64,000 nt of DNA from Norana najaformis (lineage: Eukaryota; Annelida; Clitellata; Crassiclitellata; Hormogastridae), in the NCBI GenBank assembly GCA_964023275.1, contig OZ029927.1, positions 9,669,720 to 9,733,719 on the forward strand, in the 5' to 3' direction. The notes beneath the pieces are model-generated. The model was given only the letters and a program-made list of their open reading frames with translations, ran no database searches and was not told where the DNA came from. Numbering within the stretch: position 1 is the stretch's first letter; the number at the start of each line of letters is the position of its first letter. A program made the position numbers and the translations under genes. Below are positions 21,691-32,905 of this stretch, in pieces.

Positions 21691-21824
21691 TATGTTCAAA
21701 CTGTCCTCCTTTGAATTTAACGCAAACCTCAAGGCGTGCACTCCACTGACAAAATGGCAGCACCGATTTTAATTACCAGTTTATCGTTGTTTTGCAAGGG
21801 CAATGGTTTCTTAAGCGACCACAT

Positions 21825-22030
21825 AGGCTCGACACTGTTCAGTTTTCAAAGAATTAATCGGATGAGATCTTTTTCCACCGCTGCCCGTTTGAATGGGCGC
21901 CACGCCATTTAAAGTTCCAGTGCTAGTCCGAGATTCAAGTCTCTGACAATAAGCCACGACTGGGACGCGAACCGGCATCCTCACGCTCAGAGGCGCTTTG
22001 ACGTACTCGTTAACCGATGTAGCTGACCAG
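21825..22030 (-). mobile_element. tRNA-derived SINE, family S1, minus strand
   Basis: The plus strand shows atcggatgagatctt, accgctgcccgtttgaatgggcgcc, cgagattcaagtctctgaca and the head gaaccggcatcctcacg through accgatgtagctgacc. On the minus strand the head contains the A-box region agctacatcggttaac and a B box ccggttcgcgtccc. The long near-palindrome ccgtttgaatgggcg is a hallmark of the family. Confidence 0.75.
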
Positions 22031-22065
22031 GCCAAAATCGTTGATTTTCATTTTATTAAAGAAAA

Positions 22066-22335
22066 TATATGTATGTATGTATGTACGTACGTATGTATGT
22101 TTGAATGTATGTATGTATGTACGTACGTATGCATGTATGAATGAATGTATATATGTATGTATGAATGTATGTATGTATGTACGTATGTATGTATGTATGA
22201 ATGTATGTATGTATATATGTATGTATGTATGAATGTATGTATGTATGTATGTACGTATGTATGTATGTATGAATGTATGTATGTATATATGTATGTATGT
22301 ATGAATGAATGTATATATGTATGTATGAATGCTTT
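22066..22335. repeat. (TGTA)n microsatellite, about 270 bp
   Basis: tatg/tacg/tgaa-interrupted tetranucleotide. The frames over it are artefacts. Confidence 0.95.
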
Positions 22336-22734
22336 TAAGGGAGGAAGACCTGAACGTGAAAGACGAATCGGATGGTTTTTCGTGTCCAGAATAACAGGTG
22401 GCATATTCGTTCAATAAACAGGCCAACATGTGGAGTGGCAGCAGGACGCTTCTTTGTCGGCTGATGCCACAAAAGAAAAACGTGGAGCTGCCACGTAAGA
22501 AAAATCTATTGAAGACAATCATGCCGACGCCTGCTGCCCTCCAGACCAGGAAATTCAGCCGATGGACATTGATTGATTTGGTCGCCTGCAGTTGAAATGC
22601 AAGCGACATCTCGCGTCATCTCGACAGTCGTCATCTCGCGTATCCGATGAGCTTTCGCGTTTGACACGCATGGGGCAGATGCGCCTGTGCGTGTGTGCGT
22701 GCGTATGTGTGTATGTATGTTTGGATTATGAACG
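22336..22734. other. Intergenic, no gene recognised
   Basis: Mixed-composition sequence with short frames on both strands, none recognised. Confidence 0.4.
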
Positions 22735-22995
22735 GATTATGATTTTGGACTGCGATTTTGACTTGGAGCGACCATCGACTCATGCTTTGGGTAGTATGAT
22801 AACGGCGCTATAGAAGTCATTAGATTAGATGTGCTATGAACGTTTCATTGTGTGAACAGCTGCTGCAGAGTATCGAATGGATTCTGAACCGGTTTCGTCA
22901 ACGGAATACGATTTTTGACAACGGTCTCACAACTGAAACGATCACCGCTTGATGCCTTGTGAATTGAGAATTGCGCTATAGAAATCATTAGATTT
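22735..22995 (+). mobile_element. Two tandem LINE-type 3' ends, plus strand
   Basis: First copy: gattatgattttggactgcg, gagcgaccatcgactcatgc, gataacggcgctatagaag and attagattagat. A second, more diverged copy ends attgcgctatagaaatcattag at about 22970-22992. The motif order matches 3960-4095 and 9976-10115. Confidence 0.65.
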
Positions 22996-23935
22996 TGATA
23001 GGGCTATCAACCGTCCCTGATTCGCCTGGGCAGTCCCGGAATCGGTCTTGTGCGTCCCATGTCCCGCATTGATCCAAAATTATTCCGGAAGTTGATGTAA
23101 ATATCCACTTCACCGAATGTTGTTCTTTTTGCACACTAAACTCGAACAGCCGGCCGTAAGTAAGTTTTACAGAGTGACCATAGAATAGAGGGTAGTTAGG
23201 TTAGTAGACCCAATAAATGACATCTGCAAATTGCATACATCATGCATGTATATATGAACTTCGCTCGTGATGGGCCCTGAAGCCTGGTAGGTTACTGGAG
23301 TTTAATAAACGTCTTGCTCTTGAAGTTGGTTCAAATTTTATATATAGGACACTCGTCTCTTGATGATTTGAGTCAAATCATTTGACTGTAATTTTTAACG
23401 ACTATTTGCAGTAGATCCTACATTAGGCTGACGCAACATTGGTTACATGCAGTTATGTGGACAGGGTAAATTGGTACTGGCGTATCGAGTGACTATGCGG
23501 GCGTTCTGGATTGTGCGCAGAATCAAAAGTTGGCAGCCCTAGATTTTGATTAGAAGAAAATGCAAGTATGTGTGTGTGTGCATGTATGCAAGAACTTGTA
23601 TAGCGCGTTTTAAGAAACTCACAACGGCGCTACAGCATGGCTATTTAGAAGTTCCTAAAAGGAGCGTCATAAAGCGCACAATAAGATTAGTAGATTAGAT
23701 TACGATAGAATAGATTAGATTAGATAAGTACAATCGAGTGTCGATGCACGATTTAGCATTTGAGTGTGTTTGAATCTGTGATTGTTTGAATACATGTATG
23801 TTGTATGTTTGGATACATGAATGTATGTGCAGTTGTGTATAGGCGTTTGTATAAACCTGTCCATTGAATCCCCATAGGGAGATATTGATACAAACTCCTA
23901 CACAGACTGACATAAGACAAGGAAGGCAATTATCT
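22996..23935. other. Intergenic with a double retroelement tail
   Basis: At about 23595-23705, tatagcgcgttttaagaaactcacaacggcgctacag carries the tail motif in both orientations within 40 bp and is followed by an (AGATT)n tail. No gene recognised. Confidence 0.5.
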
Positions 23936-23939
23936 GATC

Positions 23940-24262
23940 CATCATACGAACTCATCACCATTTCACCTCTTTCAGTTTCTGCGCTGGTCTTTCACTCAAG
24001 ACTGAAAACATTTCTTTTCCAAAAATCTTATCCTGATTCTTCTTCTTCTCCTTATCTCTCTTCTCGCTTCAATTTCAAACACCATCCACCGTAGCCGTCA
24101 GACTGTCTGACTGCCTGACTCCTGGATCTTGACCTGGAACCGAACCCTTTTGCCTATCTATTTTGTTTTGACTGAGCGCCTATGAATAAGCTGGTTTCCG
24201 CGACTTAGCTTTCGTTAAGCGCAGTAGAAATCTCGAGATTACCATTACGATTACAATTACGA
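23940..24262 (+). mobile_element. LINE family A fragment (ORF2 end, 3' UTR, tail)
   Basis: The frame ends with SVSALVFHSRLKTFLFQKSY, the last residues of a CR1/L2-type reverse-transcriptase protein. The family A 3' UTR follows: ctggatcttgacctggaacc, ttttgttttgactgagcgcc, taagctggtttccgcgac, aagcgcagtagaaatctcgag and an (ATTACG)n tail. This copy, with 26600-26985, defines the family. Confidence 0.8.
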
Positions 24263-24299
24263 TAGAGAAAAAGTCACATTAAAAGACCACGGGAATACA

Positions 24300-24432
24300 G
24301 ATAGACAGACGGACAGACAAAAAGACAGACAGCCTAAAGAACAAGGGAATCAGACAGAAAGACAAAAAGACACAAGATCTAAGGCAGACAAACAGGCCGA
24401 AAACTATCAAAGTGAGGATAAAATTATAAAAA

Positions 24433-24473
<41 letters not shown>

Positions 24474-24475
24474 CG
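24300..24475. repeat. (ACAG)n and (AT)n microsatellites
   Basis: Imperfect agacagac repeats at 24300-24400 and a pure (AT)n at about 24437-24470. Confidence 0.85.
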
Positions 24476-25377
24476 ACACTAAAATAACGGAGTTTGGCTG
24501 CTTTATATATATGTATATATATTAATCACTATAAATCATTTATGTTGCGTCAGTTCTTGAATTCTCCATAGACAACTGAAAAAGACGAACCTTAAATTGT
24601 TAGCGATAAAACCGGAGAAAGCAAAAGAAGAAGCAGACCCGGAACAAATGAGTTCCACAAAGACGGAACAGCGGATACTAAAGAGACGCAAACCCACTTA
24701 TCATCCTTTGGAAAGATGGAACAAACGCCTGGCCTGGCCAACCTCATCTGCTCTCTTTGTATCTAGGCTTGCCTGATCGCAATCCCTAAGACAGCAACTG
24801 CATGATGGGTCATTCGTATTGAAAACGGTGCTATAGCATATAGCAGTCATCCATAATAGATTAGTCAAGAAAAACAGGCGAAATCGTGCCGACCTTCTGT
24901 GGTTCGACGCAGCCGAGTCTTTGTTGGTTAGCGATGATTTCTTTCCTAATTACATTTGACCATAAGAGAGACCACGGCTTTCAAAGCAGCAATTGCTGCA
25001 AGTACCGATGGTAATGTGCGTCCGTGTGTAGGGGTGTTTGTGTCCGGGTGTTTCTCTATGTGTTTCTCTGTATCAATTGTTTGTCTGCGTGAGTTTAGTT
25101 CCAAGTGATGCGCTCCTAGTCATTCTGCAATTAGTGCTAATGGAGCGGCTCTTTTGATCTCACCGCTGTCGGTCCTAATCAGTGAAGCAGTTAACTGATC
25201 AAAAATATACAGATCAACTTCAAATAGTTTTACTATGTAAATGATAAAACTTATTTCATCACGTTGAAATGGTAAAAAAACAAATAGTACATCGACACCT
25301 TGGACAATAAAACTTCCGTGTCACGTTGTTGCAATTGTTTTCGTAATAATCTAATCATCATCCATAATCATTTAACC
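24476..25377. other. Intergenic with one LINE-type tail
   Basis: catgatgggtcattcgtattgaaaacggtgctatagc at about 24802-24840 is a retroelement tail in plus orientation. Nothing else recognised. Confidence 0.45.
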
Positions 25378-25560
25378 TAATGTAATCGAATGTAATCGAA
25401 TGTAATCGAATGTAATCGAATCGATCTGATCTGATCTGATCTGATCTGATCTAATCTAAGTCCAGTCCAGTCCAATCCAATGCAATCCAATCTAATCTAA
25501 TCACTTCTGTAACACCGCTAGCATAATGCACTTGGCCTCAATTGAGAGTCGCTTCAAGTA
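25378..25560 (-). mobile_element. Minus-strand LINE-type 3' end with expanded simple tail
   Basis: On the plus strand: aatgtaatcg units, then atctg units, then tccaatctaatc units (25380-25500), then tcacttctgtaacaccgctagcataatgcacttggcctcaattgagagtcgcttcaag. The last part matches the copies at 30905 and 31265 and ends a minus-strand element. The three simple repeats are its tail, expanded in successive blocks. Confidence 0.65.
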
Positions 25561-25710
25561 AACATGCATACACACATGTATACACACATACATACCTAGC
25601 TGCACGCAAATATGCATGCATACATACATACAATATATACATAAATACATACATACATGCATGCGTACATATATATATATATGCATACAGACATACATAC
25701 ACACTTTCTA
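25561..25710. repeat. (ACAT)n microsatellite
   Basis: acatacat with atgcatgc interruptions, directly next to the retroelement above. Confidence 0.9.
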
Positions 25711-26590
25711 TTCTATATACTGATTCAAACCTGCAAAGTACGGACAAGAAATACCGCGACAGTTTCCACTCCATGAGTTGAGGTTGTTTTATGGAGTCCC
25801 TCGACTGTGTACAATTACCCAATCGCCCGATCCACTTGGGCGAATCAATTTCCTTAAGACCGTCAATCATGGCTCGCCAAACATGCTCGCTCAAAACGTC
25901 GCTCTTTCTGCCTCGGTTCACCAATTTATGGGATGACCACGACAAATTAGATATTTAAGGGTGAAATGCTAATATTTTATTCTCTTATCAGCAGGATATA
26001 TGAAATGGATAGGATTAACATTTTTTGAGTTCGTGCGAGGTCGCCACGGACATTAGCAAGAATCATGGGAAATGGTCATTTTAAACGGATGATATCCGAG
26101 TATTAGCCATCTGCTTTGTATCATAAAACAATTCTCTATGTATATCTGCTTCCTCGTCTTTCTCGGTCGGTTATAATCTCCCTGCTTGTCTTTTGCATTT
26201 GATATTTATCTTGAAGAGTTAAGCTTAAAACGCATTTCCACCGAGTCGAAATAACTTGATATGTCTCAGCGGGGGTACATTGACATTAATAATTTGCACA
26301 ATACCCCAGGTTTTATGATGCACATAGCAAATATATATTGCTATGTCATCAATTATATATAACATAGATATATGAAATATATATTTATACAAAATACATG
26401 TATATTTTCTGTGCTTATGTGTATGAATTCTGATCTCCGTGTAAATTACAGCCTATAAACACCACATTGGACGTGATGTATATTCTTAGTCGACTGAGGC
26501 ATGTTTCAATAACGGGAGAGACTCGATCGAATTCGTTGAAGGTATCCTCGTACATGCTCATGAGGCATCCAACAGAAATTTCTGTCATGG
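25711..26590. other. Intergenic, no gene recognised
   Basis: AT-rich. A minus frame at 25538-25945 is mostly microsatellite translation. Confidence 0.4.
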
Positions 26591-26599
26591 ATCTAAGTT

Positions 26600-26985
26600 T
26601 AGAAGCCGTACCAAAACTACTCTCTGTTCTTCTCCCTTCTTCGAAACTCCCCCAGAACTGCGACAATTTTCCGACCCATCATGCAAACTCATCGATGCTC
26701 CACCGCTTGCAATTTCTGCTTCGGCCTTTCACTCAAAACTGAAAACATTCCTCTTTCACAGATCCTATCCTGACACCCCTTCTTCCTCTTGTCTCTCTCT
26801 CCTCTCCAATCCCAAACACCACCACCTCCTCAGCTGCCACGCTGTCACTCGGCTTGACTTTTGGATCTTGACCTGGAACCGAACCCTTTTTGCCTATCAA
26901 TTTTGTTTTGACTGAGCGTCTGTGAATAAGTTGGTCGCTGCAGAAATCTTGGAATTAAGATTACGATTACGATTCGAATACCTCT
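26600..26985 (+). mobile_element. LINE family A fragment, plus strand
   Basis: The correct frame reads FFETPPELRQFSDPSCKL, then AISASAFHSKLKTFLFHRSY. This is the PPELR...F+SKLKTFLF ending of CR1/L2-type ORF2. The family A 3' UTR follows (ttgacctggaaccgaaccc, ttgttttgactgagcg, aataagttggtcgctg) and an (ATTACG)n tail. Best example of the coding end of this family here. Confidence 0.8.
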
Positions 26986-27208
26986 TTTGTAGTGTAAGGC
27001 TCGGTGCGGTTTTGAACAGTAAAGTAAGATATTTGTCCTATCTTTTTTAAACATTCATTCAAGAGGCGCTTTCTGCATGACGAGAATGCGGTTCTAAATT
27101 CGGTGAGAATGCAAGCGTTTTCGGTTACCTAAGAACGGTATATCTCGGAAGTTCATCAATAATATATTCCTTTAGTCTTCTTAGAACGTTTGTCTCTTAA
27201 CATTCTAG

Positions 27209-27385
27209 GAATAGCCTTCTTCTTCTTCTTCTTCTTCTTCTTCTTCTTCTTCTTCTTCTTCTTCTTCTTCTTCTTCTTCTTCTTCTTCTTCTTCTTCTTC
27301 TTCTTCTTCTTTTTCTTCTTCTTCTTCTTCTTCTTCTTCTTCTTCTTCTTCTTCTTCTTCTTCTTCTTCTTCATCTTCTTCTTCA
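27209..27385. repeat. (TTC)n microsatellite, about 175 bp
   Basis: Almost pure ttc with three single-unit variants (ttt, tca). It creates poly-Phe and poly-Lys frames that are not genes. Long GAA/TTC tracts can form triplex DNA. Confidence 0.97.
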
Positions 27386-28350
27386 AGTTCTCTGCCACCG
27401 GACAGGTTCGAACGTTCAATGACGCCATTTCTGAAGTTGTTGGGCCTCCTTCACTTTACGATATCCGTCCTCCATCATCTACTAGTCTAGTGGCATTTGT
27501 GTAGGTCTTCCTTTTCTTTCTTTCCTTCCATTCTTCCCTCTATGATATCTCTCAGAAGGGAATCACCTCTCATTGTGTGTCCAATCAAGTTCCTCTGTCT
27601 CTTTTTTATTGTAGACTAGCTAACATGCTCTAAATGCGCTTAAGTTGCCTCATAAAATACAGAGTATACTTTAAAAATGCTTTAAATTGCGTTGAACATA
27701 TGCCTCAAAACCTTCCAGGGAAAAACATGTAGTAAAGACGCTGAGAAAGCCACTTTCTTCATTTCTTTTTACAGGGAACCCGCATACCATTGTCAAACAA
27801 TTCACAATCAGCGACACGTTGAGAGGTTTGAAAAGTCGCTATATAAATGTCAATGTATAATATTATATTACAGTAGAAACGACGCTCCCTTCTTTAGTCT
27901 TACAGCTCATCCTGGATAGAAAAATATCCACTCTAAACCTCACCGAAACGTAACCTCTGGAGGGTCACTTTTCACCCGTAATGTGGCAGGAGATGATCGA
28001 GTTCAGAGATATTAATGTCCGGCTACACTGTGTATGCCTGGAACCGTCAAAGACAGTTTCAGGGCCCCGCTGGTGCCATTCGCTTTTCTTATTGGGCCAC
28101 GTTTCTCTTCGGGAGTAATGCATCCCCCATTTTGGGCCGAGAAATTTATCGGATTGTGTTTGTAGATCGTCGGAAATTGAAGTTTGCTTTTTGGCTGAAA
28201 AGATGGCGGATGACGACCGCGTTTGTTCGTGACTCTTAGGAGTGGCTCCGTCTAACCGCTGTTGCTGATTTTCGCAAGGCAGGACAATGCGATGCAGCGT
28301 AACGTTTCACACGCTTCGACATTGCAATATTGTGCCTTTTTAGTGACATT
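27386..28350. other. Intergenic with one LINE-type tail
   Basis: aaaagtcgctatataaatgtcaatg at about 27830-27856 is a plus-strand tail. The 74-codon frame at 28015-28239 is unrecognised. Confidence 0.45.
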
Positions 28351-28354
28351 AACC

Positions 28355-28530
28355 TTTAACCTGGGCCATTAACCTGGAATGGCCTCCCTCTCAGTCGCCA
28401 GGGACGCTACTTGCACCTTTCACCGACACTTAAAACCTGTTCCTTTCCTCCGAGTTGGGTTGGAAGTGCTTCTATGGAGATATCGTGAAGGGCGCTGTAT
28501 AAACGCTCTAAATGAATGAATGACTTAGAC
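28355..28530 (+). mobile_element. LINE fragment with (GAAT)n tail
   Basis: The frame contains TWNGLPLSVARDATCTFHRH, then LKPVPF, the WN-LP...F-RHLK ending of LINE ORF2. gaagggcgctgtataaacgc and a gaatgaatga tail follow. Confidence 0.7.
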
Positions 28531-28699
28531 ATTTATGTTGCTCCTTTATCGGACCTCTCAAAAGCGTCGTCAACCATTTTAGTTTCTCCTAATGGCAACA
28601 ACAGACAGACGAGCAGCCACACTAAAACGTAATGATACTTCTGAACGTAATGTCTGGAGTAGCAGTCACTAGCCTGCATGAATGCTTGTGTTGAATATC

Positions 28700-28860
28700 T
28701 CCGCGGCTGGACCTGAAACGTTTCGGAGTAGATAAGTTTAAAAGGCGCTATATGAATGCTTGGATGATAAACGAATGATCGGATGAACGAAAGAAATTAA
28801 CGAAGGAATGAACGAAAGAAAGAACGAGTGATAAACCAATAAAGCGAGAGAGCGAGCGAA
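28700..28860 (+). mobile_element. LINE-type 3' end with (GAAT/GAAC)n tail
   Basis: gtttaaaaggcgctatatgaatgc at about 28736-28760, then a long degraded gaac/gaat/gaaa tail. Confidence 0.6.
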
Positions 28861-28894
28861 CCAAAGAGTGAAAGAACGAACAAACTGGCGAATG

Positions 28895-29005
28895 AATAGT
28901 AGTAGTAGTAGTAGTGGTAGGTTTGGTAGTAGTAGTAGTAGTGGTAGTAGTGGTAGTAGTAGTAGCAGTGGTAGCAGCAGTAGTAGTAGTAGTAATAAAA
29001 ATAAA

Positions 29006-29040
<35 letters not shown>
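28895..29040. repeat. (AGT)n passing into (AAT)n
   Basis: Trinucleotide array with ggt and gca variants, then pure aat. The Ser- or Tyr-rich frames over it are artefacts. Confidence 0.95.
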
Positions 29041-29041
<1 letters not shown>

Positions 29042-29447
29042 GGATCAATGACTTTGGTCTACAAATATCCAATGTAGTGACCATTATAATCTCGTTGTTA
29101 GTTTCAATAGCGGTTCTTTGAATGCTTAACCATACAATATATAATGTATTAAAGAGTCGTGTATCATTTTAAAAATTGTAAAACCTTGTACGAACTTCCT
29201 GCGCGATGACCCTGCGCAAAGCAATACTTCCTGCATCAGACGGGTGACTGGCGCCACCTGTTCTCTGCGATATCCAACAGAAATGCATACCCCGATGGAC
29301 AGTGTTGTGTTCTACAGCTCACTTCAATGTTTCTGTCGTTCGCTTGCTTTTTCCATCGGATGTTCATTTACCGAAATCAAATAAAGTCAACCATCACTAA
29401 GAGCTGCACCGTCCTTAATCGAACCTCTTCTAAACTCATTCTCGGAT
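29041..29447. other. Intergenic, no gene recognised
   Basis: No feature I can support. Confidence 0.4.
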
Positions 29448-29635
29448 CGACAAACAGACAGACAGAGAGACAGACAGATAGACAGACAGACAGAGAGACA
29501 GACAGAAAGACAGACAGATAGACAGACAGACAGAGAGACAGACAGAGAGACGAACAGACAGGCAGAGAGACAGACAGAGAGACAGACAGAGAGACAAACA
29601 GACAGACAAACAGACAGACAGACAGATAGACAGAA
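29448..29635. repeat. (CAGA)n microsatellite
   Basis: cagacaga with gaga and taga variants over about 190 bp. A second block lies at about 30012-30100. Confidence 0.95.
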
Positions 29636-30657
29636 ATGCTCTACAAGTTGGTGGCTGCTAACCAGTCAAAGGTAAACAGACTTTTATCCGGAAAGGGACA
29701 GACAGACACAAACGAACAGACACAGTCATACAGAAAGAGACATACAGGCATACAGGATAGAGATAGAGGGGCCTAACTACAAATTCGGGAGTAGAAATGA
29801 CTAAAAGAGATAAGTAATGCTTGAAATACAGAAATATATGCCAGCCAATCCCCATCAACGGTAGAAAGAGACTCAGGCCAATTAAAGAAATTGAGGCCCA
29901 TATGTTCCATTTTCCAAGCCTCCAACGCGAGAAAACTGAAAACTGAGGCCCCTTACCAAGTGAAGCCCGAGCCAAATGGCTCTGCTGTCCCCCTCTGATA
30001 TGGCCTGGAGACTAGAAAAACAGACAGACAGACAGACAGACACATACACACAGACACACACAAACACATAGACACACAGACATACAGACAGACAGTGTTG
30101 GTCTTTGGGTAACGAAGACAATAACATCAGAACCATTCATATCCCTTTAGTTAATCTCTTTGGACGCAGATAAAGAACATTAGAGCAGAGAGTTAACAAG
30201 CTAAGCCATTCCTAGGATATTCCTATGAAACAGACGAGACTTTCCAATAAATCAATCTCAGCTTAGTAATCCTACAGAACTGTGCTAAGCCAACAACGGC
30301 GAAGACAACAGTCACAACAAGAAATAATAAACGCAGTTATAACAATGGTGCAACCACATTCAGCTACTATTTCGCTGACAAACTTAAATTTAGGCCTAAT
30401 AATCATTGTATTAGCATCAATAATAATCTTTGATAAATTCTGATTTTATACATTGACCATTTATCAATTATTGTTGAACTCTTGAGCGCGACGACGATTG
30501 ACATTGTAAAGCATGGCACCCTTGACGTAGCTTACTACCGACGACACTGTATAAACTGTCGTGATTGCAATGTCAATTGCAATTATAATTACAATTACAA
30601 TCAAAATAATCCACCTTTGGAAGTTAGGCCTACTTAAAAGGCGCAATATTAATCGCT
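29636..30657. other. Intergenic with (CAGA)n and a retroelement tail
   Basis: (ACAG)/(ACAC) at 30012-30100. At about 30540-30602 gacactgtataaactgtcg is followed by an (ATTACA)-type tail. tactTAAAAGGCGCAATATTAATCG is at about 30630-30655. No gene recognised. Confidence 0.5.
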
Positions 30658-30885
30658 TTACACGTACACATACCAACATAAAGCATACAAATATACATAC
30701 AAACATACGTACGTATACATTTCTACATACGTACATGTATAATGGATACATACATACATATAAACATACATACTTACATGCATGCATGCATACATACATT
30801 CATTCATACATACATACATACATACATACATACATAATACATACACACATACACACATACACACAGACAGACAGACATACGTCTA
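30658..30885. repeat. (ACAT)n microsatellite
   Basis: acatacat with taca and acac variants over about 225 bp, following a retroelement tail motif. Confidence 0.92.
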
Positions 30886-30904
30886 GTCTCTCGAGCGCCA
30901 TATA

Positions 30905-31345
30905 ATCTAATCTCATAACTTCTATAGCGCAGTTATCATAATGCACAAGCCAGCAGTGGATTATGGCTTCAATTGAAATCGTAGTCATGTCTAACTGCAT
31001 TGAAGAAGCCAGGTCCAATCAGGAAAAGTTTCAATCTTGTGGGCATTGACTAATGCTTTGACATTAAAATGATAGCGCTATATAATTACACTCTTTAATG
31101 CCCACTATATTAACCCACAACTCACGACCTGCATTATAGATGATTGAGGCGCCATATAAATTACTGTCCTACACCCTACACTCTACACTACACAAAACAG
31201 TGTCTGGTATCAACTGGTAATGCAAACCAGACATTAAATCGGGGAGTCATGCCAGCTAATCCGGATATTTATATAGCGCCGTTTTCATAATGCACAAGGC
31301 ATCAATCGATGGTCGATTCAAAGCAAAAAGTTGCATTTCAAATGT
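30905..31345 (-). mobile_element. Minus-strand LINE-type 3' ends
   Basis: Two copies, at 30905-30990 (ataacttctatagcgcagttatcataatgcacaagcc) and 31265-31345 (tatagcgccgttttcataatgcacaaggcatcaatcgatgg). Two plus-orientation tail motifs lie between them (tagcgctatataattac about 31072, aggcgccatataaat about 31147). A nest of retroelement ends. Confidence 0.6.
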
Positions 31346-31934
31346 TAGATCATACTAACTCACCAATGATACTTTGAATTTACGTCGACCTTTTCACGAA
31401 CTCGGTGTTCTATGGTTCGGAGTTATTCCAAGACCTTAGCCGTAGCATCTTCGCATTTCCGAGGACATGGACTTGTTAGCAGCTCTGCCTCCTGCGACAA
31501 CTGAATAGCCTTCCTATGCCTCATGCAGTCGCCAATATAACATATCTACATGCTCATCCATCCATCCATCCATCCATCCATCTACCCATTTGTTCATCCA
31601 CTCATCCATGCATGCATCAATCCATCCACCTAACAATATATACATCTTGGCTGCTACCAAATTTCTTCACCACGAGCAGACGCTTTCGCTGCCAGCGCTA
31701 TAAGCGTTCGCTTGCAGCGCTGCAGGCGCAACCATCGAACTACCTTCTGTCCAGCTCTTTCTGCTGAGTCAGCGCTGGAAACGCCGTAGGGCTCTGAATA
31801 GATCGCTGCTTCGATTACAATACGACATAGCGATTGAACAGAAAACATAGGGTGGATTGCTGTAACAGCAGGGTGGATTGTTTTAATAGAAGGATGGATT
31901 ACTGCTATAGGGAAATAGGTACTGCTATAGGAGG
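31346..31934. other. Intergenic with (CATC)n
   Basis: (CATC)n at about 31555-31590. At 31855-31935, related ggatgg/ggattgct phrases repeat four times. No gene recognised. Confidence 0.5.
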
Positions 31935-32115
31935 ATGGGTTGCTGGCCCAGTTACCAACATCGATTAAGGCGTACGTCACTCAAGGAGCCTCTGAGCGTG
32001 AGGATGCCGGTTCGCAACCCGATCATGGCTCATTTCAGAGATCTGAATTTCGGGGTAGCAGCCTAGCACTGTCCGTGCACGGGGACTTTAAATGGCGTGG
32101 ACGGGGTAAACGGGT
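31935..32115 (+). mobile_element. tRNA-derived SINE, family S1, plus strand
   Basis: The head has tggcccagttaccaacatcg (A-box region) and gaggatgccggttcgcaaccc (B box). The body has atcatggctcatttcagaga, agcactgtccgtgcacggggac and tttaaatggcgtgg. It matches 21825, 53258 and 59770 in opposite orientation, and its 3' part is truncated. Confidence 0.7.
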
Positions 32116-32277
32116 AAAATATGTGTGAAATATTTATAAATGTTTATCCACAACCCCATACGGGCCCTAGGATAATCAGCTAAACCCTCATATACTTAGT
32201 ATCGCCTAAATCAGTTGCGTAGCCTAGAGGGCGTTATAGCGGTTAAAGCCCCACTCTCGCAAGACATAAGTATTAAA

Positions 32278-32455
32278 TACATACATAGATACATACATAC
32301 ATACATGCATACATACATGCAAACACGGATACGTACATGCATGCATATATACACACAGATAGATATATAGATAGATACATACATACATACATTCATACAT
32401 ACATATATACATACATAAATGCATGCATACACGGCTACATATACATACATATATA
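32278..32455. repeat. (ACAT)n microsatellite
   Basis: acatacat with taga and atgc variants. Confidence 0.92.
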
Positions 32456-32694
32456 GATGAAACGTGCACATTTTCATTAGACAGCACCGAGAAAAAATCA
32501 CATTTCTGCACATCTAGTCCACTGTAGACGGTCGAGTGTTTTTTCTTTGGCTCGATTGCTTTTTCTCTAAGAGTGTTTCAGCAGAAGCATTTAACTCTGT
32601 GTACCATCGATACCGCAACATTTGTGGGTAGCATATACTGGTCAGTGTGCTGACCACTGTGGACAATCTTTTAGTCTACACGAGCAGCCGGGCT
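32456..32694. other. Intergenic, no gene recognised
   Basis: Short spacer between two tetranucleotide arrays. Confidence 0.4.
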
Positions 32695-32905
32695 TTTGCG
32701 TGTGTGTATGTGTGAATCCGTGTATGCATGTATCTATGTATGTATGTATGCATGTGTCTATGTATGTATGTGTACTTATGTACGTATGTATGTATGTATG
32801 TATGCATGCATGCATGTGTCTATGTATGTATGTGTACTGATGTACGTGTGTATGTATGTATGCATATACGTATGCACGCTTGCATGTATGCGTGTTTGTG
32901 CTTGT
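32695..32905. repeat. (TGTA)n microsatellite with higher-order repeat
   Basis: Within the array, catgtgtctatgtatgtatg and tgtacttatgtacg recur about 80 bp apart (about 32750 and 32815), so a longer unit has been duplicated on top of the tetranucleotide. Confidence 0.85.

Noticed and set aside
27156-27504. Poly-Lys and poly-Phe frames
   Set aside because: Translation of the (TTC)n array. The frames over (GAA)n at 40046-40363, (ATC)n at 51589-52101, (AAGGT)n at 53499-53803 and (GGCA)n at 58852-59316 are also repeat artefacts.
28015-28239. 74-codon plus-strand frame
   Set aside because: Mixed composition but no family or signals. Not supported as a gene.
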